Notes: generated by a model from the letters alone, not told the origin. A stretch of 64,000 nucleotides of DNA from Sipunculus nudus (GCA_026874595.1 CM049313.1:16179508-16243507), one strand, 5' to 3'; shown: positions 45,630 through 58,399, numbered from the stretch's first letter. Made by a program: numbers and translations.

Positions 45630-47939
45630 TTGAGACATGTTGCATTCTTGTTATAATACTTGTATTCTGATCACTGTATGTTTATTGCATTTTTTTGGTA
45701 TCAACAAAATCTTTCAAACAATGTGTCCCTTTCATTGAATATTGCCTAAGGTAAAATCAGTCTTGAAATTGATCTAAATGATGAGGATTTACTTCACTTC
45801 ATGAGAAAACTACTTAATGTCCTCCTCATCCATTGACAATTAAAACTAAAACATATAGAGAAGGCAAGCATGAAGATCACAGGAAGCTAAATTAACAAAA
45901 TGCAGAAGCAGAGGTCATATTTTTCCTTAATTTGATTGTTCAAGTAAAATCATAAAAATAAAAAAACATAAAATGAATAAACTGACAAAAACATTTTCCA
46001 ATTAAACCAAGAATAATGGTCAGTTGTAAGAGATTAAATGAAATGTTTCTTGAGGTTTGACAGTTACAGACAAAGTTCTATTGTGCAGTACTCATGGATT
46101 AGAATAGGAAAAAAAACTCTCTATTAAATCTTTACAGGAAAAATCTTGACAGTCTTTTAGATTTATATTATTTATTATTCAATAATCAGTTAATTAAGAC
46201 ATTGATTGAATGAATAATTAACTAATTTTGATCAGTAACATAAGTTCATTATATCATTTAAAATCATGCACTGCAACAGTTGTCAAATTATAACATATTG
46301 CGATGTTTATTTTACATGATCTGGTTATGATAAAGTGGTTGTAATAAAGTTAACAACTTGGCCTTATACCTGCAGGACAACCTTATTTTAACATCAGATG
46401 GCATGTTATAATGTCAAGCCCCCTTGATGATAATCAAAGCACTTAATGAGACAAATCTGTAAATTACAACACACCAGATTCCTTTTAAAGTGTGGAATAT
46501 AAAAAAATATATATTGAATCAAAATAGTAGTATATTTTATAAGATGTTGTTGAGGATTTCTTTTAAATATTTGTAAGTTTCTTAAGAATGTGATAAATCC
46601 TTTAAGATCAGCTTAAAGTCAACTGAGCAGTAGTGATGGACTTAGCCTGTGAATTGTCTGTACACCTGTCCACCAATCAGTTGTTATGGACAAAGACACA
46701 TGACCCAAAGCAGGGTATAAATTCTTGTCATTAGAATTTCAAACTTTACATGCAGACAGATGAGGTAAAATGTGTTTTTGAACTCCAGATTAAGACACTG
46801 TCTTCCTAGTCTGTAGGTCTTAATTGTTTATTCTTGTAGCTTTTGTTCAGTCTTGTAGATTTTGTGCATATAATATCAGATATAATTAATTCACAATATA
46901 ATGGTTATACTCTTGTGTATAGAACCTTCTAGATCTGTAAATTGTGAGATTGCACAATTTTAACCCTCAACCAAAGTATGCAGAAATAATAAGGAACAGG
47001 ATCCCACTGTTCTTTGAATATCCTTATTCTGAAGTATCCTAAAAATACAGATATCCACCAGACGTGTGGTTGATGTATGTGTGTAATTCAAGCCAGAAAT
47101 GATAACACAAATACAGGCTGGAATCAGGAATACAAATTACTGTTGTGCATGACAGTGATGTGGGCATTGATTCAGGGTATCTGAAGGCTGTCCATCATCA
47201 GAGCGAGGAGTCTCACAGTGCCAGCATGTGTTTGATCCTCCGGCCTGTTAATGGATGGCATTTACATGGAACACACCACCATCTCTGACACCTCCTCCCT
47301 GCGTGTCTTGTATGGCCAATGCCAGTACTTCACATGTACTGGTCTGCTGTCTTTATGTACCATCCTGCTGGCTTCCTGTGATAAACAGTTCTTTTAAAGT
47401 TCTCAAGATTTTTTTTTCTCCGCTTCAGCACAACATGTTGCACTTTTATCGGCCAAGATCATTGTTAGATCATACCCATGTAAAGAACCGGTAGGTTTCA
47501 TTTTTGCACTTTCCTGTATGACACATCCTTGTGGTAACTTACTTAGCAACTTGAATGTGGGAGGACAGTCTCAAGCATACACTGAACTTTTTCCATCAAA
47601 AACCAAACTAAAAAATTAAAAGCTCACAAATGATAAATGCTGTGTAGTAAAAAATAAAAAGCTCCATATCATGAATGCAGAGTAGTTATAGAGTTTCTTC
47701 ACAGAATTCTAAGAAAAAAAAAACAAATATATATTCAGTAAATAAAATTAGCAAATGAGCATTATATAACCATGGTACTCACCCGGAAATGCTTTGTTCA
47801 ATAAATATTGTTGTTTAAGTAGAATTTTAATTCAATAAACTTAACTGTGCCCAATCACCTACTTTTGAAAAAGAATTTATGTGATTTCTGGTTCCCTCTG
47901 TGGATACATTAATAGTCTTAGGATAATTTTGGTTGTGAA
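45630..47939. other. Non-coding stretch, nothing assigned
   Basis: AT-rich; the open frame 47255-47494 has no recognised domain. No repeat ends recognised. Confidence 0.45.
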
Positions 47940-48314
47940 AAGTTCTTACAAGGCTTTTGTGAAGGATGTGTGAACTTGTTTATCAACAATATGTTTTTAA
48001 ACACAGCAGTGTTGGCAAACAGGAAAAACATGTAACCTAAGGTGGTAGGTTGCATATATGCAGAGATGGAAAGGTCACTAAATTATTGCAAAATGCCATT
48101 TGCAAAGCTCTGGCTCAATATCTGGCTTGCTGCCAGATGCCCCTGTTGAATATGTTTTATTTTGGCAGGCCCCCACTTATTATAAACACATTGATATAAA
48201 CAAAACATGCATTCGGTGTGGGATGATATCTACATTTTCTTGCCTATTTTTATGAAAGCTCCAAGGGATTACCTTTAGATTACAAAGGTCAGTTAGGTGA
48301 TTGGGCCCCTTTAA
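47940..48314 (+). mobile_element. TTAA-MITE relative, copy 3 (right part only)
   Basis: Aligns by eye to 22660-23081 throughout (GGTGGTAGG-TGCATATATGC, TGCAAAATGCCATTTG, CCAGATGCCC, GGCCCCCAC-TATAAACAC) and ends GGGCCCCTTTAA like the other two copies. The left half is absent. Confidence 0.6.
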
Positions 48315-49924
48315 GAATATCATATGAGGGGCCTGGACTGTCAAGTGGTCATTTAACATGCTCATCTCTCTCCACTGGTGATGAATGCTACCACCTGAGC
48401 CTTGATTAATTACATTAACTGTTTGTACGATCCATGTAAAATGAATATAGATGTAGTTTCAGGCTCTAAAAATATTCACAGCTATCTGATTTCTCTCAAA
48501 TGAACCACACAGAGATTGCCATCCCCTTTTTGCCTTGTACATTAATAAAAATCTTATTAAAAGGTTTTGTTTCGGTCTGCCAGTTAAGACACCAGGATAT
48601 AGTCTTTCACATTTCCTTCTGACCAGGTTTATAGTAAGTTATCAGCCAGGGGTTTCTCTCTGCATGACAGCTGAGATAAGAACCCATGTATCAGTCTGCC
48701 CATCAATGTGTACTTGCTTGTAGTGTCTGCTCTCTGGAGTCTGATTGTATCTCTTGTGTCCATCATCTTTATCTGGTGACAACATGTTGAGATGAACATT
48801 CAGGCATATTGTACCTATCTGTTGTACCTATCTGTCTAAACCTGCTTTCCAGGTGGCATTGCTTGACATTAACAGTTAACTGTTGGCCAGGGGCAGGTAA
48901 AAATTCAAGAAAATGGTAGGGCAATCACAGCCACCTACTTGCCTGACTGGGTCCATCTTAAACGTTTACACAAAGGTCTGGAAAAAAAAGTTCAATATCA
49001 GATTCAGCATCAAGAACTTTCAGAGCATCAGCATATAAACACTTATTTTCATTTTGACCTTGTCTTTCTTGGAGAAATGATATCATATTGAAAATACCTC
49101 TTTATCTCACATTACCTGTACATTTATCTGTGCAAATAGAGGAGAGAAATGTAATTATAACAAACATTTGGACATGTTTATAATTGTGTAACATGCCATG
49201 TGCTTGTGCTTGTTTGCACTTTGTGCACTTTTAGCTTGTTGCTAAGATCACTGATTTTTGTTTGGCAATTAAAAATTCATATTGGGAAAGTGAAAGATAG
49301 ATGTTATTTACCTGAATTGGCAAATTCTTTCCAAAGTTAATGTCAAGCCCTGGAATTCACAGTAAGGTCTTGATCAAAGTGAAATGAAAAACTAATGTAA
49401 TAATTTCATAGCCATGCTTTGGCATGTGCTGTATGTTGCAATTGATTTATTTGTGCAAAATATATATACATATACAGTACAAATGTAGTTATATTACATT
49501 TGAAAACAGATCAGATCTTTTGAAAATATAGCCAAAAGTGATGCTACTCTAACTGAGAAAACAATGGTATACATAACGTTAAATGTATCAGCCATGACCA
49601 ACGGAGCCCTACAGCAGAAATTTAGAATTTATTAATATTGCAAGCAGGTCAAAGCAAAGGCACATATCACAAATTTACAGGCACTCTATCTGGATCTGTA
49701 AACATACTAAATATAACATGTCATGGCGAGTGGATTTATTGTAACCATATCACCTGTCTTTGTTTAAATGGAGTGTTGGTATCCATTAGTTCTACCATCA
49801 GTGATGTGCAGGTGAAAGTCATAGGAATCAGCTAGGGCACATAAAACCTGCTGCCTCTGTTTGAATATATTATGGCCTTTCTTGTTCAGGATTCCATTTG
49901 GTCATTGTATTGAATATCCTTGTG
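48315..49924. other. Non-coding stretch, nothing assigned
   Basis: No gene, RNA or repeat ends recognised on either strand. Confidence 0.45.
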
Positions 49925-50146
49925 ATTTTATAACATCTTGTTCAGTTGTTCACCTCTGTATGTTTGTCTTTCTGTATGTTTGCAGGCTTATTATTCTGAT
50001 AGAAGGATTACACAAAAAACATTGAACCAATATCCACAAAAACTTATACATAGGATCTGTTAAATCTTGGTGTTGCTCTGGATACAGGTTTTAATTGTTT
50101 TTGTTTGCCTTGCCAAATGTATTTACTTTACTGACTGAGATTCTAG
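49925..50146 (+). mobile_element. Possible element G, copy 2
   Basis: CACCTCTGTATG near the left and CCTTGCCAAATG near 50108 resemble the two G arms. Sequence like TTTACTGACTGAG follows, then CTAG (50143-50146) and T. Diverged; boundaries approximate. Confidence 0.35.
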
Positions 50147-50309
50147 TATATGATATGACACCATGCATAAATATGACAACACTGTTAATACAAATGTATA
50201 GTAACACTCCATGCATTACCTGGTCATAATTAACTAAAGAGTAGGCTTGATTTAAGCAAGTTTGAGACTATAAGATTTTATTGTACATCAGAACTCAAAT
50301 TCACCCAAA

Positions 50310-50570
50310 TAGGGGGGTGGGTCAAAGACAACTTCTTCATAAAGCTTGTGGAAAAATTCTAATCCAAAGTTTTTATCTCAAACCTTCAGTCATACATATA
50401 TACTGCTCACTCACCAAAAGAGGAAGAACCCTATTGAGTTTGAGGTCACAGGATCAAAGGTCAAGGTCACAGAACTGCCCTCCTTATTCTCACACTGTAC
50501 GTGTAATACACCAATTATATAATTATGTACCCATGCCAGGGGATGATGTGCTTTGCAGTGCCCTTGTTCC
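50310..50570 (+). mobile_element. Relic of element D
   Basis: GAGGAAGAACCCTATTGAGTTTGAGG-type sequence and ATCAAAGGTCAAGGTCACAG near 50454 match D half-units. CCAGGGGATGATGTG with GCAGTGCCC near 50535-50565 looks like a decayed D right end. The overlapping open frame is incidental. Confidence 0.5.
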
Positions 50571-50998
50571 TTTGTCAACCTGTGACAAATATGTCATTAA
50601 AATCTACTTCTGAAAACTTTTTCTAAAAAGGTTAATTTTATTTAACATATCTTTTTATCAATTAAGGCCGCCTTCTCACCTAAACCTGTATTCAAATTTG
50701 TCTGTGAATTGTTTAGATGTCCTTTGGACAGACTTGCAGACAGACACTCAGAAGGACAAATGGTCAATATTATTACCCAATATTATTTTTTGTCTGTTAC
50801 CAAGATTATGCAAAAATTACCTTATCAATATGCATGAAACTTTGAACAGGGGTAGAATTGCATTTAATTTATTACAGGTCTGCATAACAGGGAAGATCCA
50901 GTAGAATCAGTTTTGTTAGAAAAATCTCAGCATTGTATGACATTGAGCAATATAAATTAGGTGATGATAAATTCATGTGATTTGTGTGAATCTTTCAG

Positions 50999-51151
50999 TA
51001 CCTCCCAAGATAATTGATGAGCTGTCAAGTGATGATGTTCGAGCACGGGAGGGAGAGATGGTCATGTTAACCTGTAATGTGACAGGCGTACCACATCCTG
51101 ATGTTACCTGGTACCGCCGTGAAGTTGGCCGCATCAGTGCCCCCAGAGAAT
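50999..51151 (+). CDS. Internal exon of a lachesin/IgLON-like immunoglobulin-superfamily adhesion protein
   Basis: A single exon coding the first half of an Ig domain. The 3' splice site is TCTTTCAG before 50999 and the 5' splice site GTAAGT begins at 51152. The exon is 153 bp, 51 codons, phase 1-1 (it begins with the last two bases of a GTx codon and ends with the first base of the next). The product reads VPPKIIDELSSDD, then REGEMVMLTCNVTG and PHPDVTWYRRE. It has the PP-I linker that opens the second Ig domain of lachesin-type proteins, the B-strand cysteine in LTC, the conserved tryptophan in VTWYRR and an N-glycosylation sequon NVT. The partner F-strand cysteine must be in the next exon, which I did not find before 64000. 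The family (lachesin, neurotrimin/IgLON) is GPI- or membrane-attached and works in cell adhesion of neural tissue and epithelia. Intron interruption inside the domain, phase 1 on both sides and an open reading frame support a true exon. The exact paralogue is not decidable from 51 residues. Confidence 0.85.
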
Positions 51152-52251
51152 GTAAGTTTGTTTTTTCTATTTTGTTTAATAAGATCTTGGTGATCTCAAT
51201 TTGTATTAGATGACGCAGAGACAGCTGAATCAGTTATCCAACTGTTATTAATTAATTCATTTTAAAATGAAATTTGCAGTTATGTTTTGTATTATTAAAT
51301 TGATATTCACCATGAATTTGTATTTTAAAGTTCTTACCATACTAGAAATCAGAGTTTATATGCAGCCATAAAACTACATGTGGGCAGCATAATTGAAGTT
51401 GACTCATAGTTACTGATATACAGACACCTATTTATATTTATGCTGAGCTGAGAACCTTTAGTGTAGGAAACATGCAGTGATAAATGTGTAAATGTTGCTA
51501 ATAAAGGAAAAACATAAATTTAGCCCCTGCTACATGTTATCATTTTTATACGTTATTTGAAAACAATCTTTTTAAAAAAAGGAAGTCAAAATTAGGTTTA
51601 AACCATAGGAGGATAATTTAGTTTTCATTTTTACTTTATTTGCGTCAGTCATGCAAGAGAAGTATGAAAATCTAAGATAGAAACATAAGAAATTATTAAA
51701 AATTGCTTACTCCATTGTTATATAGATTTGTGTATGCTAAGGGAACAAAACAAGGGAAATGCTTTGCATATTAAAAAAAACAATCATAGAGTGCATATAC
51801 CTGTGCAAAAATCTGGATCAGCATATAGAGCTGTTCCAACATTTGAAGACTAGCTGAAATTAATTTGGCTGTTCCCTTATTGTGGTCTACTCTTTTACAA
51901 CTTTTTAAGTTGAAGGGTCAGTAACTGTCTAAGTAAAAAGATATTTTATTTTCAGGCAAACCTATTATTGTATTGAAATTGCCAAACAGTAGCTTACAAC
52001 CTTTGGTATACCAAACATTTTCTCATTTAAAATAATATGTCTGAATGTAAGCTGTAATAGATTACTGGACAAAATCCTACTGTTTGTAAAATATTATATA
52101 TATATGTGAAAAAGTGTTCAAGAGAGGTGTTGTCATTAAAAAGTGCAAGAAATTTTATGAAATATTACTGTGACATTGGAAAAAGGGTGGCACTTTCCAA
52201 AGTAAATCTTAAATATCATGAAAATCTCTGGAAAGCAATTACCAACTTTAA
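51152..52251. other. Intron sequence downstream of the Ig exon
   Basis: AT-rich sequence with no further Ig coding visible before the next mobile element. Confidence 0.55.
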
Positions 52252-55200
52252 CATCCCTTACCGAAAATTTTTATAAGTGCCATATATGTGAACGTTATAT
52301 GGCACATATAAGGCACATATATGTGCCATATATGTCCCTCATATCCAACCTTATAACTCCCATATATGTCACATATATGTCAGGTATATGGATTTTATAT
52401 GCAAATTAGGTAGGAGCCTTATATGTCACATATATGGGCCTTATATGTCGCTTATAAGGCTTCCACATATAGGTCCCCTATAACTCCCATATATGTCCCA
52501 TAAATGTGCCTTATAACTCCCATATATGTCCCATATATGTGCCTTATAACTCCCATATATGTCCCATATATGTGACATATATGGGACTTATAAGTGCCAT
52601 ATATGTCCCTTATATTAGCGACATATAACTCACATATAAGTCCAGTGTATGCACCTTCAGTGCTGTTTGTCAATAGCTCAATTACTTTCTGTTGTATGTT
52701 CTGTTTTGAAAGGTGTTTACCTTTTTCTTTATTTCACAAGGAATTACAGTTGATGTTAGAAATTAAGGTTTGTGTGTGTGTGTGTTTGTGTGGTGAGCTT
52801 CCTGCACTGTGCAATTCCTTGGAATCAAAGCTGGCCTGCAGTCACACTGGGGGTCATCAACTTCAGACGGTCATATGGACTCAAACACATGAAACATAAA
52901 AGTATGAAAACACAGTATCCAAAATAAATGTTTATTTACACATTTGTAAACTGAAAATAATATTTTCATAAGATTTTAAAACTCCCTGGTTCACTCAGAT
53001 TTGAGAGTCTTGTCATTTTAGGAAATGAAGGCTGGAAGGAAATATACACCCTTGCCACACTCCAAATCCTTTTCCGTCTATTCCTGTTTGACCTGTAAAA
53101 ACAAATGTTACCAGTCTTAGTATACACATATGGTCATAATTGCTCACATTAATTTTTTAATTAAATAAGCTTAAAGATAATCTTTTCACATTGATGCTTA
53201 GTATTGCTTTTCTTAACATTAACATTAGTTTACCTTATCTGGACGCAACCCACAAGTCAAAAAAGAAAAGACTTTTATATCACTGAAAGTACATCTGCTC
53301 TCTATCTAGGGGTTGTAAATGTTCTGAAAATATGCCTGTTAAACATTTAGGATTATAAGTAAATAGAGTTGGACTTCTCAATTACTAACACAGGAAGAGT
53401 TTTCCAGTTTATATACAGAATATATACAAATAATACAGATTATCAAATATACTGGTCACAGGACAGGCACTGTGGCCTTAAGATGCTTGTAGGTTCAGAA
53501 AGTAGGTTACTCAGTTGCTACAATTTTAACATGTAAGCAGTTATAATATATAAATGTTAACACCAATTTTTACTTCAAATATTGTATGCTCCAGCTATTT
53601 GATAAAAAAAAACTTACAAATCATAACATTGCCCATTTGCTAAAAGATTTAAATGTTACTTTATATAATAAACTGAATATGCTTACCAGACAATTTTTGC
53701 AAGGGCTGGAGATATCTAGGCTATTCTTATACTTTCACCACCATTTCTTCATTCTGGTTCTAAGAAAAGTAAAGAAACCAAATCATAGAAACAAATGTTG
53801 TTGAAATAAATAATTAAGAACTTGGAGTCTTGCATATTTTTGACATTTAAGTAGACAAATGGACTAAAAAAGGGCCTCACATCAAATAATAGAACTAAAA
53901 CAGTACATCAATGATATATTGGATTTCAGTAATGTTAAAAATGACATCTTGACCTTTAATGGTGAAATGGCACTAGGAGATCATTCAAGGTGGACCAAAA
54001 AAATCCACTTTTGATTGACCTGTAAATTGAACCAGATTTGATTTCTTTTTGGGAATCAAAATAGTACCTAATGAAATCATCCTTAGTGAAACAAATTCCC
54101 AAATTATCATGCTTTTCCTTTTGTAAAATGTAAACCCAACAACAAATAGCATCACTAAAAAGGGCATGTTCTTAGCTTTATGTTGATGTATAGAACATGC
54201 ACATTGTCACTAAATAGAGGCAACAGTTTTAGCTTTTCACAGGAGCTGGTATTTTGTAAATATGGACCACCTAAAGGAGAATGAAACACATAATTGTGTA
54301 TTTTCAGGGCAAAACAAGATGAGTGAAAGTCATCTTAATACTATCACTGATTTAAACTTGCAAAAAGAACTTAAATAAAGCAAGAGTACTCACCAATGAG
54401 ACACTTTTCAGCTATGAATTCCCTTTCTGGTTGACAAACCCAGCTTGTTCCAAATATGATCCCAACGGTTACCGGATGTTGTCATTCACACAGGAATGCA
54501 ATCTCTTTGTCCCGGGGAACACAGCAAGTAAGCTGAGACAGCTAGCTAGACCTTGCCCTTATCAGTAACAGTCATGGGGGGGGGGGGGAGGGATGTTACA
54601 TATATCTGTGAATACAGTATTACTACTCATTACTGAGCCTGAAGAATTCTGGTTATTGTCACTATAAGGATGCAGACATTTGTTTTTGTAAAATAACAAT
54701 GCTTTGATAAATATTGTTGATTTTGTATGGCAATATTTTACAGCTGGAAGGCAGGTGTGTTTTAGCTGTTAGAACTATATAATTATAAATCCAATGAAAT
54801 ATTAGAATAATGTTTAGGGTTTACCATAATAAGTCAGTAGCATACCACATCAATACCCAATGTTCTGTATTTATGAACTAGTTATTAGTGGTAATGGGTT
54901 TCTGTAGTACTTGTATATAAACTACATTCCAAATGAAATAATGTTTCTTATAATATATCAATGCCACAAAATATAAACAATATGTATTTTTATATTGTGT
55001 TTTGATTAAATGATCTTTTTCTGCATGAATACTAGTGTTAAATGTTTATATCACTTAAGGAATAAATCAGAAAAAAAGTAGCAGAATATAATTCCTAATT
55101 ATTAGTATCATTTTTTAATATACCTAAAATTCTGAGAAAGCTGGTTATTTTTACCCCCATATTACCATACTTCTTTATTATTTATTCAGTTTAATTCATT

Positions 55201-55614
55201 TTGTTTGAAAAACATAAAGAGTTGGGACTTAGAAGTTTCTGCAGCATTTTTGTTCCCTTCGAAAATTTCTAAGTCCTATCTTGTAGCACAATAAGCCTCA
55301 AAGTATATAAACATATAACTGACATATAACTGACATATACAGAGCTCCTTCATGTGCATGCTACCTAACATCTCCCATACAAGTCACATATAACTGAAAT
55401 ATAGAGAATAACTTTAAGTGTGACTCCCTTATAGCTGACATATAACAAACATACAACTCCCTTATAACTGACATATAGCAATGCCTGGCTAAACATATAG
55501 CTGCAATATAAATATAACTCACATACACAGCACTTATATGGGAAATATAAGGCCCTTATATGGGACATATAAGGCACATATATGTGAGTACTTTTCATTT
55601 TCGTAAGGGATTGC
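52252..55614. mobile_element. TTAA-flanked element with arrays of ATATATG words
   Basis: TTAA lies at 52248-52251 and 55615-55618. Just inside are inverted ends TCCCTTACCGAAAAT (52254-52268) and ATTTTCGTAAGGGA (55597-55610), one base shorter. Each end leads into an array: 52277-52642 and about 55306-55585, built from words such as CCATATATGTCCC, GACATATATGGG, TTATAAGTGCC, CTTATAACTCCC and ACATATAACTGAC, many of them palindromic or in both orientations. The middle 2.6 kb is AT-rich and shows no intact transposase. The TTAA target suggests a Kolobok/piggyBac-like mover (inference). Confidence 0.65.
54576..54592. repeat. G-rich homopolymer tract
   Basis: An almost pure run of G inside the TTAA-flanked element. 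A second G-run lies near 55630-55652, just outside it. Confidence 0.8.
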
Positions 55615-55653
55615 TTAATATTGACCAGGGGGGTGGTGTGGGGGGGGGGGGGA

Positions 55654-56287
55654 TGAAGGGTTTATTAGGTTCATTAAAGTATATCTCTCAAATAAATAAA
55701 TGGAATAAATATGCTACATAAAATTTACTCTAGTTATTATAATAGGGACAGACTTACAAAGAAATAAAACAATAAAAAAAGAATGCATGAGACATAACTG
55801 CTTCATCTTGTTTTGTTTTTGTAGTATGTAGGCTCTTTTGGTCCTTATGTATGTCAATTGTAGGTTTTTTGTTGTTTATGTATTGTTATATGTGTACTCA
55901 TATTCATTCATATGTACTTTATTTGATTAATGAAGTGTTAAAAAAAAGGCTGAAGGGTTTATTAGGTTTATTAAAATATATCTACCAATTAAATAAACGG
56001 AATAAATATGCTACATAAAATAATCTTCTCTAATTATTATAATAGGAACAGACTTACAAAGAAATAAAACAGTTAAATTTATTTTTAAAAAAGTGTGCAT
56101 GAGACATAACTGCTTCGTCTTGTTTTGTTTTGTAGTATGTAGGCTCTTTTGGTTCTTATGTATGTCAATTGTATGATTTTTGTTGTTGTATGTATATGGA
56201 TCGTGTATTGTTATATCTTGTTGAAAATGTGTGCTGATATTCGTTGTACATGTACTTTATTTGATTAATAAAGTGTTGAAAAAAAAT
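55654..56287 (+). repeat. Two tandem copies of a poly-A-ending retroposon tail
   Basis: Unit 1 (about 55654-55949) and unit 2 (about 55950-56287) share GAAGGGTTTATTAGGTT, GAATAAATATGCTACATAAA, AACAGACTTACAAAGAAATA, CATGAGACATAACTGCTTC and GTAGTATGTAGGCTCTTTTGG. Both end in TTTGATTAATRAAGTGTT followed by a short A-run. An AATAAA-like signal before poly-A fits the 3' end of a LINE or other retroposon. Confidence 0.6.
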
Positions 56288-57584
56288 TCTTGGTCCATGT
56301 ACTGCACTTATACAAAACCTATTGAGAATTTCAGAGCTGGTGTGTGGAAAAACCAACAATGTTTATCACCTAAACTTCAGCCAACTGGCTTAAGTAATAA
56401 ACTGGTCATCAGCTGATATTAGAGATGTATGCCAACAGGATGGGTGATCTGTGTGGGAACATAGCCTAGCCAGTTGTTATGAAAGAAAGTCTAGTTCACT
56501 AAGAAGATTTTAATGGAAAGTCTTTTGTCAGAAGAACAAATCAAGGGATAAGATCCATAGATCCAAGCTTCCTTGGGTCTCATCAATCAGTATAATGAGA
56601 CTCCATTTTGTTAGGTCACTGTATGTCTGTCTGTCCATCCTGTATTTGGTCAATATATAGTGATCCGGACTGAATGGTTGGTTCATGCCCAGACAGAAAC
56701 CATTGTAAATTAAAGTTTTTTGAGTAGATGTAATGTTCAGAAGTTTGAGGTTGGTGAAGTCAACTGGTACTTTTTCCCTGGTAATGTTTTAAAATGGAAT
56801 TTTGCAATATTGTGTCTGCATGTACATAAATTTATTTCAGCTCCATTACTTGTCTGGCTATCACTTCCTGTATGTCATTTGGAAGATTTCTTTCCTGATA
56901 ATGTTTTGGTTAATTAAATTCATGAGGGGAAATTACTACTGCTTGGACCCCCTTTTCAAGCCTGGTTATAGATAATTATTTTAAAATCCTTGGATTAAGG
57001 CGGCAAGATTAAAATACAAAAAAATGTATGTGCAGTTGTAACAGGACCGAACTGAAAAAAGCATTAAGCTATATGTGTTTTTTTTATAAATATATTGAAA
57101 TAATTGAAATAACTGCATCCTAGACATGAAGTCAAATGATTCTTGGAAGATTCCTTTTACATTATGCATGTACATAAATGTGAAGATGAAGCCTATATTA
57201 TAAGTTTGGGCTGATGAATTGACTAAGCTTGCACAGGTCCAAATTTAGTTAAATCCAACAACAAATTAGAATTGGTAGATGCAGTCTCCTGAAATTTCAG
57301 GGGACTGAAGACCTTAGCCTTTTCTTGTACAAAATAGCACCACCTACAGTCTCCTTTTTTTTTACAGTTTCAATCTCCCAATTTTCTGTGACTTAAAAGC
57401 AATATAATAATTATTACTATAATAATTTTCTTTCAGATTTCTTTGCATGTACAACAGATATATTGGTTTGAGTGATTAAAATTGGGGTCATAACCATAGT
57501 GTACCAAGAGCTAGCCTTGGAGCTGAATTTTTGGTATGGTTCTGAAATATTTCCAGAACAATCTTGATTAGTGAATCAAGTGTA
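56288..57584. other. Sequence upstream of the Ty3/gypsy remnant
   Basis: May contain the 5' part of the retrotransposon (gag, LTR), but no LTR, primer-binding site or gag zinc knuckle was identified. A GCACCACCTAC motif lies near 57340. Confidence 0.4.
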
Positions 57585-58130
57585 ATTCATTGAACTAGAT
57601 GACCAGAGCTAGAGGGTGAGGGTGTATTTGAGAATATATATAGTTCCCCTTGGATTTCCCCATTGTGGTTGCATGGAAGAAATCTGGTAAAATTTGTTTT
57701 TGTGTTGATCTAAGAGAGGTAAATAAAGCTCTTATACCAGTAAGGTTTCAATTACCTACAGTAAATGAGCTTGTGGTGGAGTTGAAGGGGGCTTAGCACT
57801 TAACTAAACTTGACTTTGCAGCTGCTTATCATCCGCTACCCTTGCACAGAGACAGTAGAGACTTGACTGCTTTTGTAACTCATGAGGGGGCATTCTGGTT
57901 CACAAAAGTTTGTTTTGGCTTAGCGTGGGCACCATCAGCATTTCAGAAAAAGATGAATGTACTCCTATGTGATATAAAAAAATATAGGTCCAGTGCTACT
58001 CTTATGACTAAGTGGCATATGGGGGAACAATGGAGGAATACAGACAAAATTTGAAGGCTGTGCTGGAGATCGTAGCTCTGGCAAGTTGGCCTGAAATTGA
58101 ATGACAAGTGTCAATTTGATCTTACTTTAT
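57585..58130 (+). pseudogene. Ty3/gypsy reverse-transcriptase fragment, inactive
   Basis: Conserved Ty3/gypsy pol blocks appear in order. An LEGEGVFENIYSSPWIS block precedes 57660. VVAWKKSGKICFCVDLREVN follows, offset by one base. Then come LPTVNELVVEL, LTKLDFAAAYHPLPLHRDSR and VCFGLAWAPSAFQKKMN. Damage is plain: one-base frame changes near 57658 and 57975-57988, a TAG at 57794-57796, and the catalytic YLDD block reads Y-S-Y-D (57997-58008) followed by TAA. The first catalytic aspartate of YxDD is therefore gone. The intact enzyme would copy element RNA to DNA; this copy cannot. Confidence 0.9.
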
Positions 58131-58399
58131 GGAGTTCCTAGGGTAAAGTATAACACCTGATCGCCTGGAACCATCTGCTTCGCAAGCTAGGGCAATTGTT
58201 GAGGCTCCAGCGCCACATGACAAGACTTCACTTGGCTTATTCCTTGGGTTAGTGGGCTATTTTGCCAATTTTTGCCTAGATTATGCTTCTATAGTGAGAA
58301 GGTTGCTTATGGGGGATGGACAGTTCATTTGGTCTTCTGAGGCTCAGGAATGATTTGTTAGAGTAAAATCATTGATTTGGGATTGTCTCTTTAACACTG
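58131..58399 (+). pseudogene. Ty3/gypsy connection between RT and RNase H, broken
   Basis: A frame with DRLEPSASQARAIVEAPAPH then LGLFLGLVGYFANFCLDYAS matches the usual RT thumb/connection (…PT…LRSFLGL.NYYR.F…). Frame changes and stops are present near 58120-58140 and 58350-58390. Confidence 0.8.
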
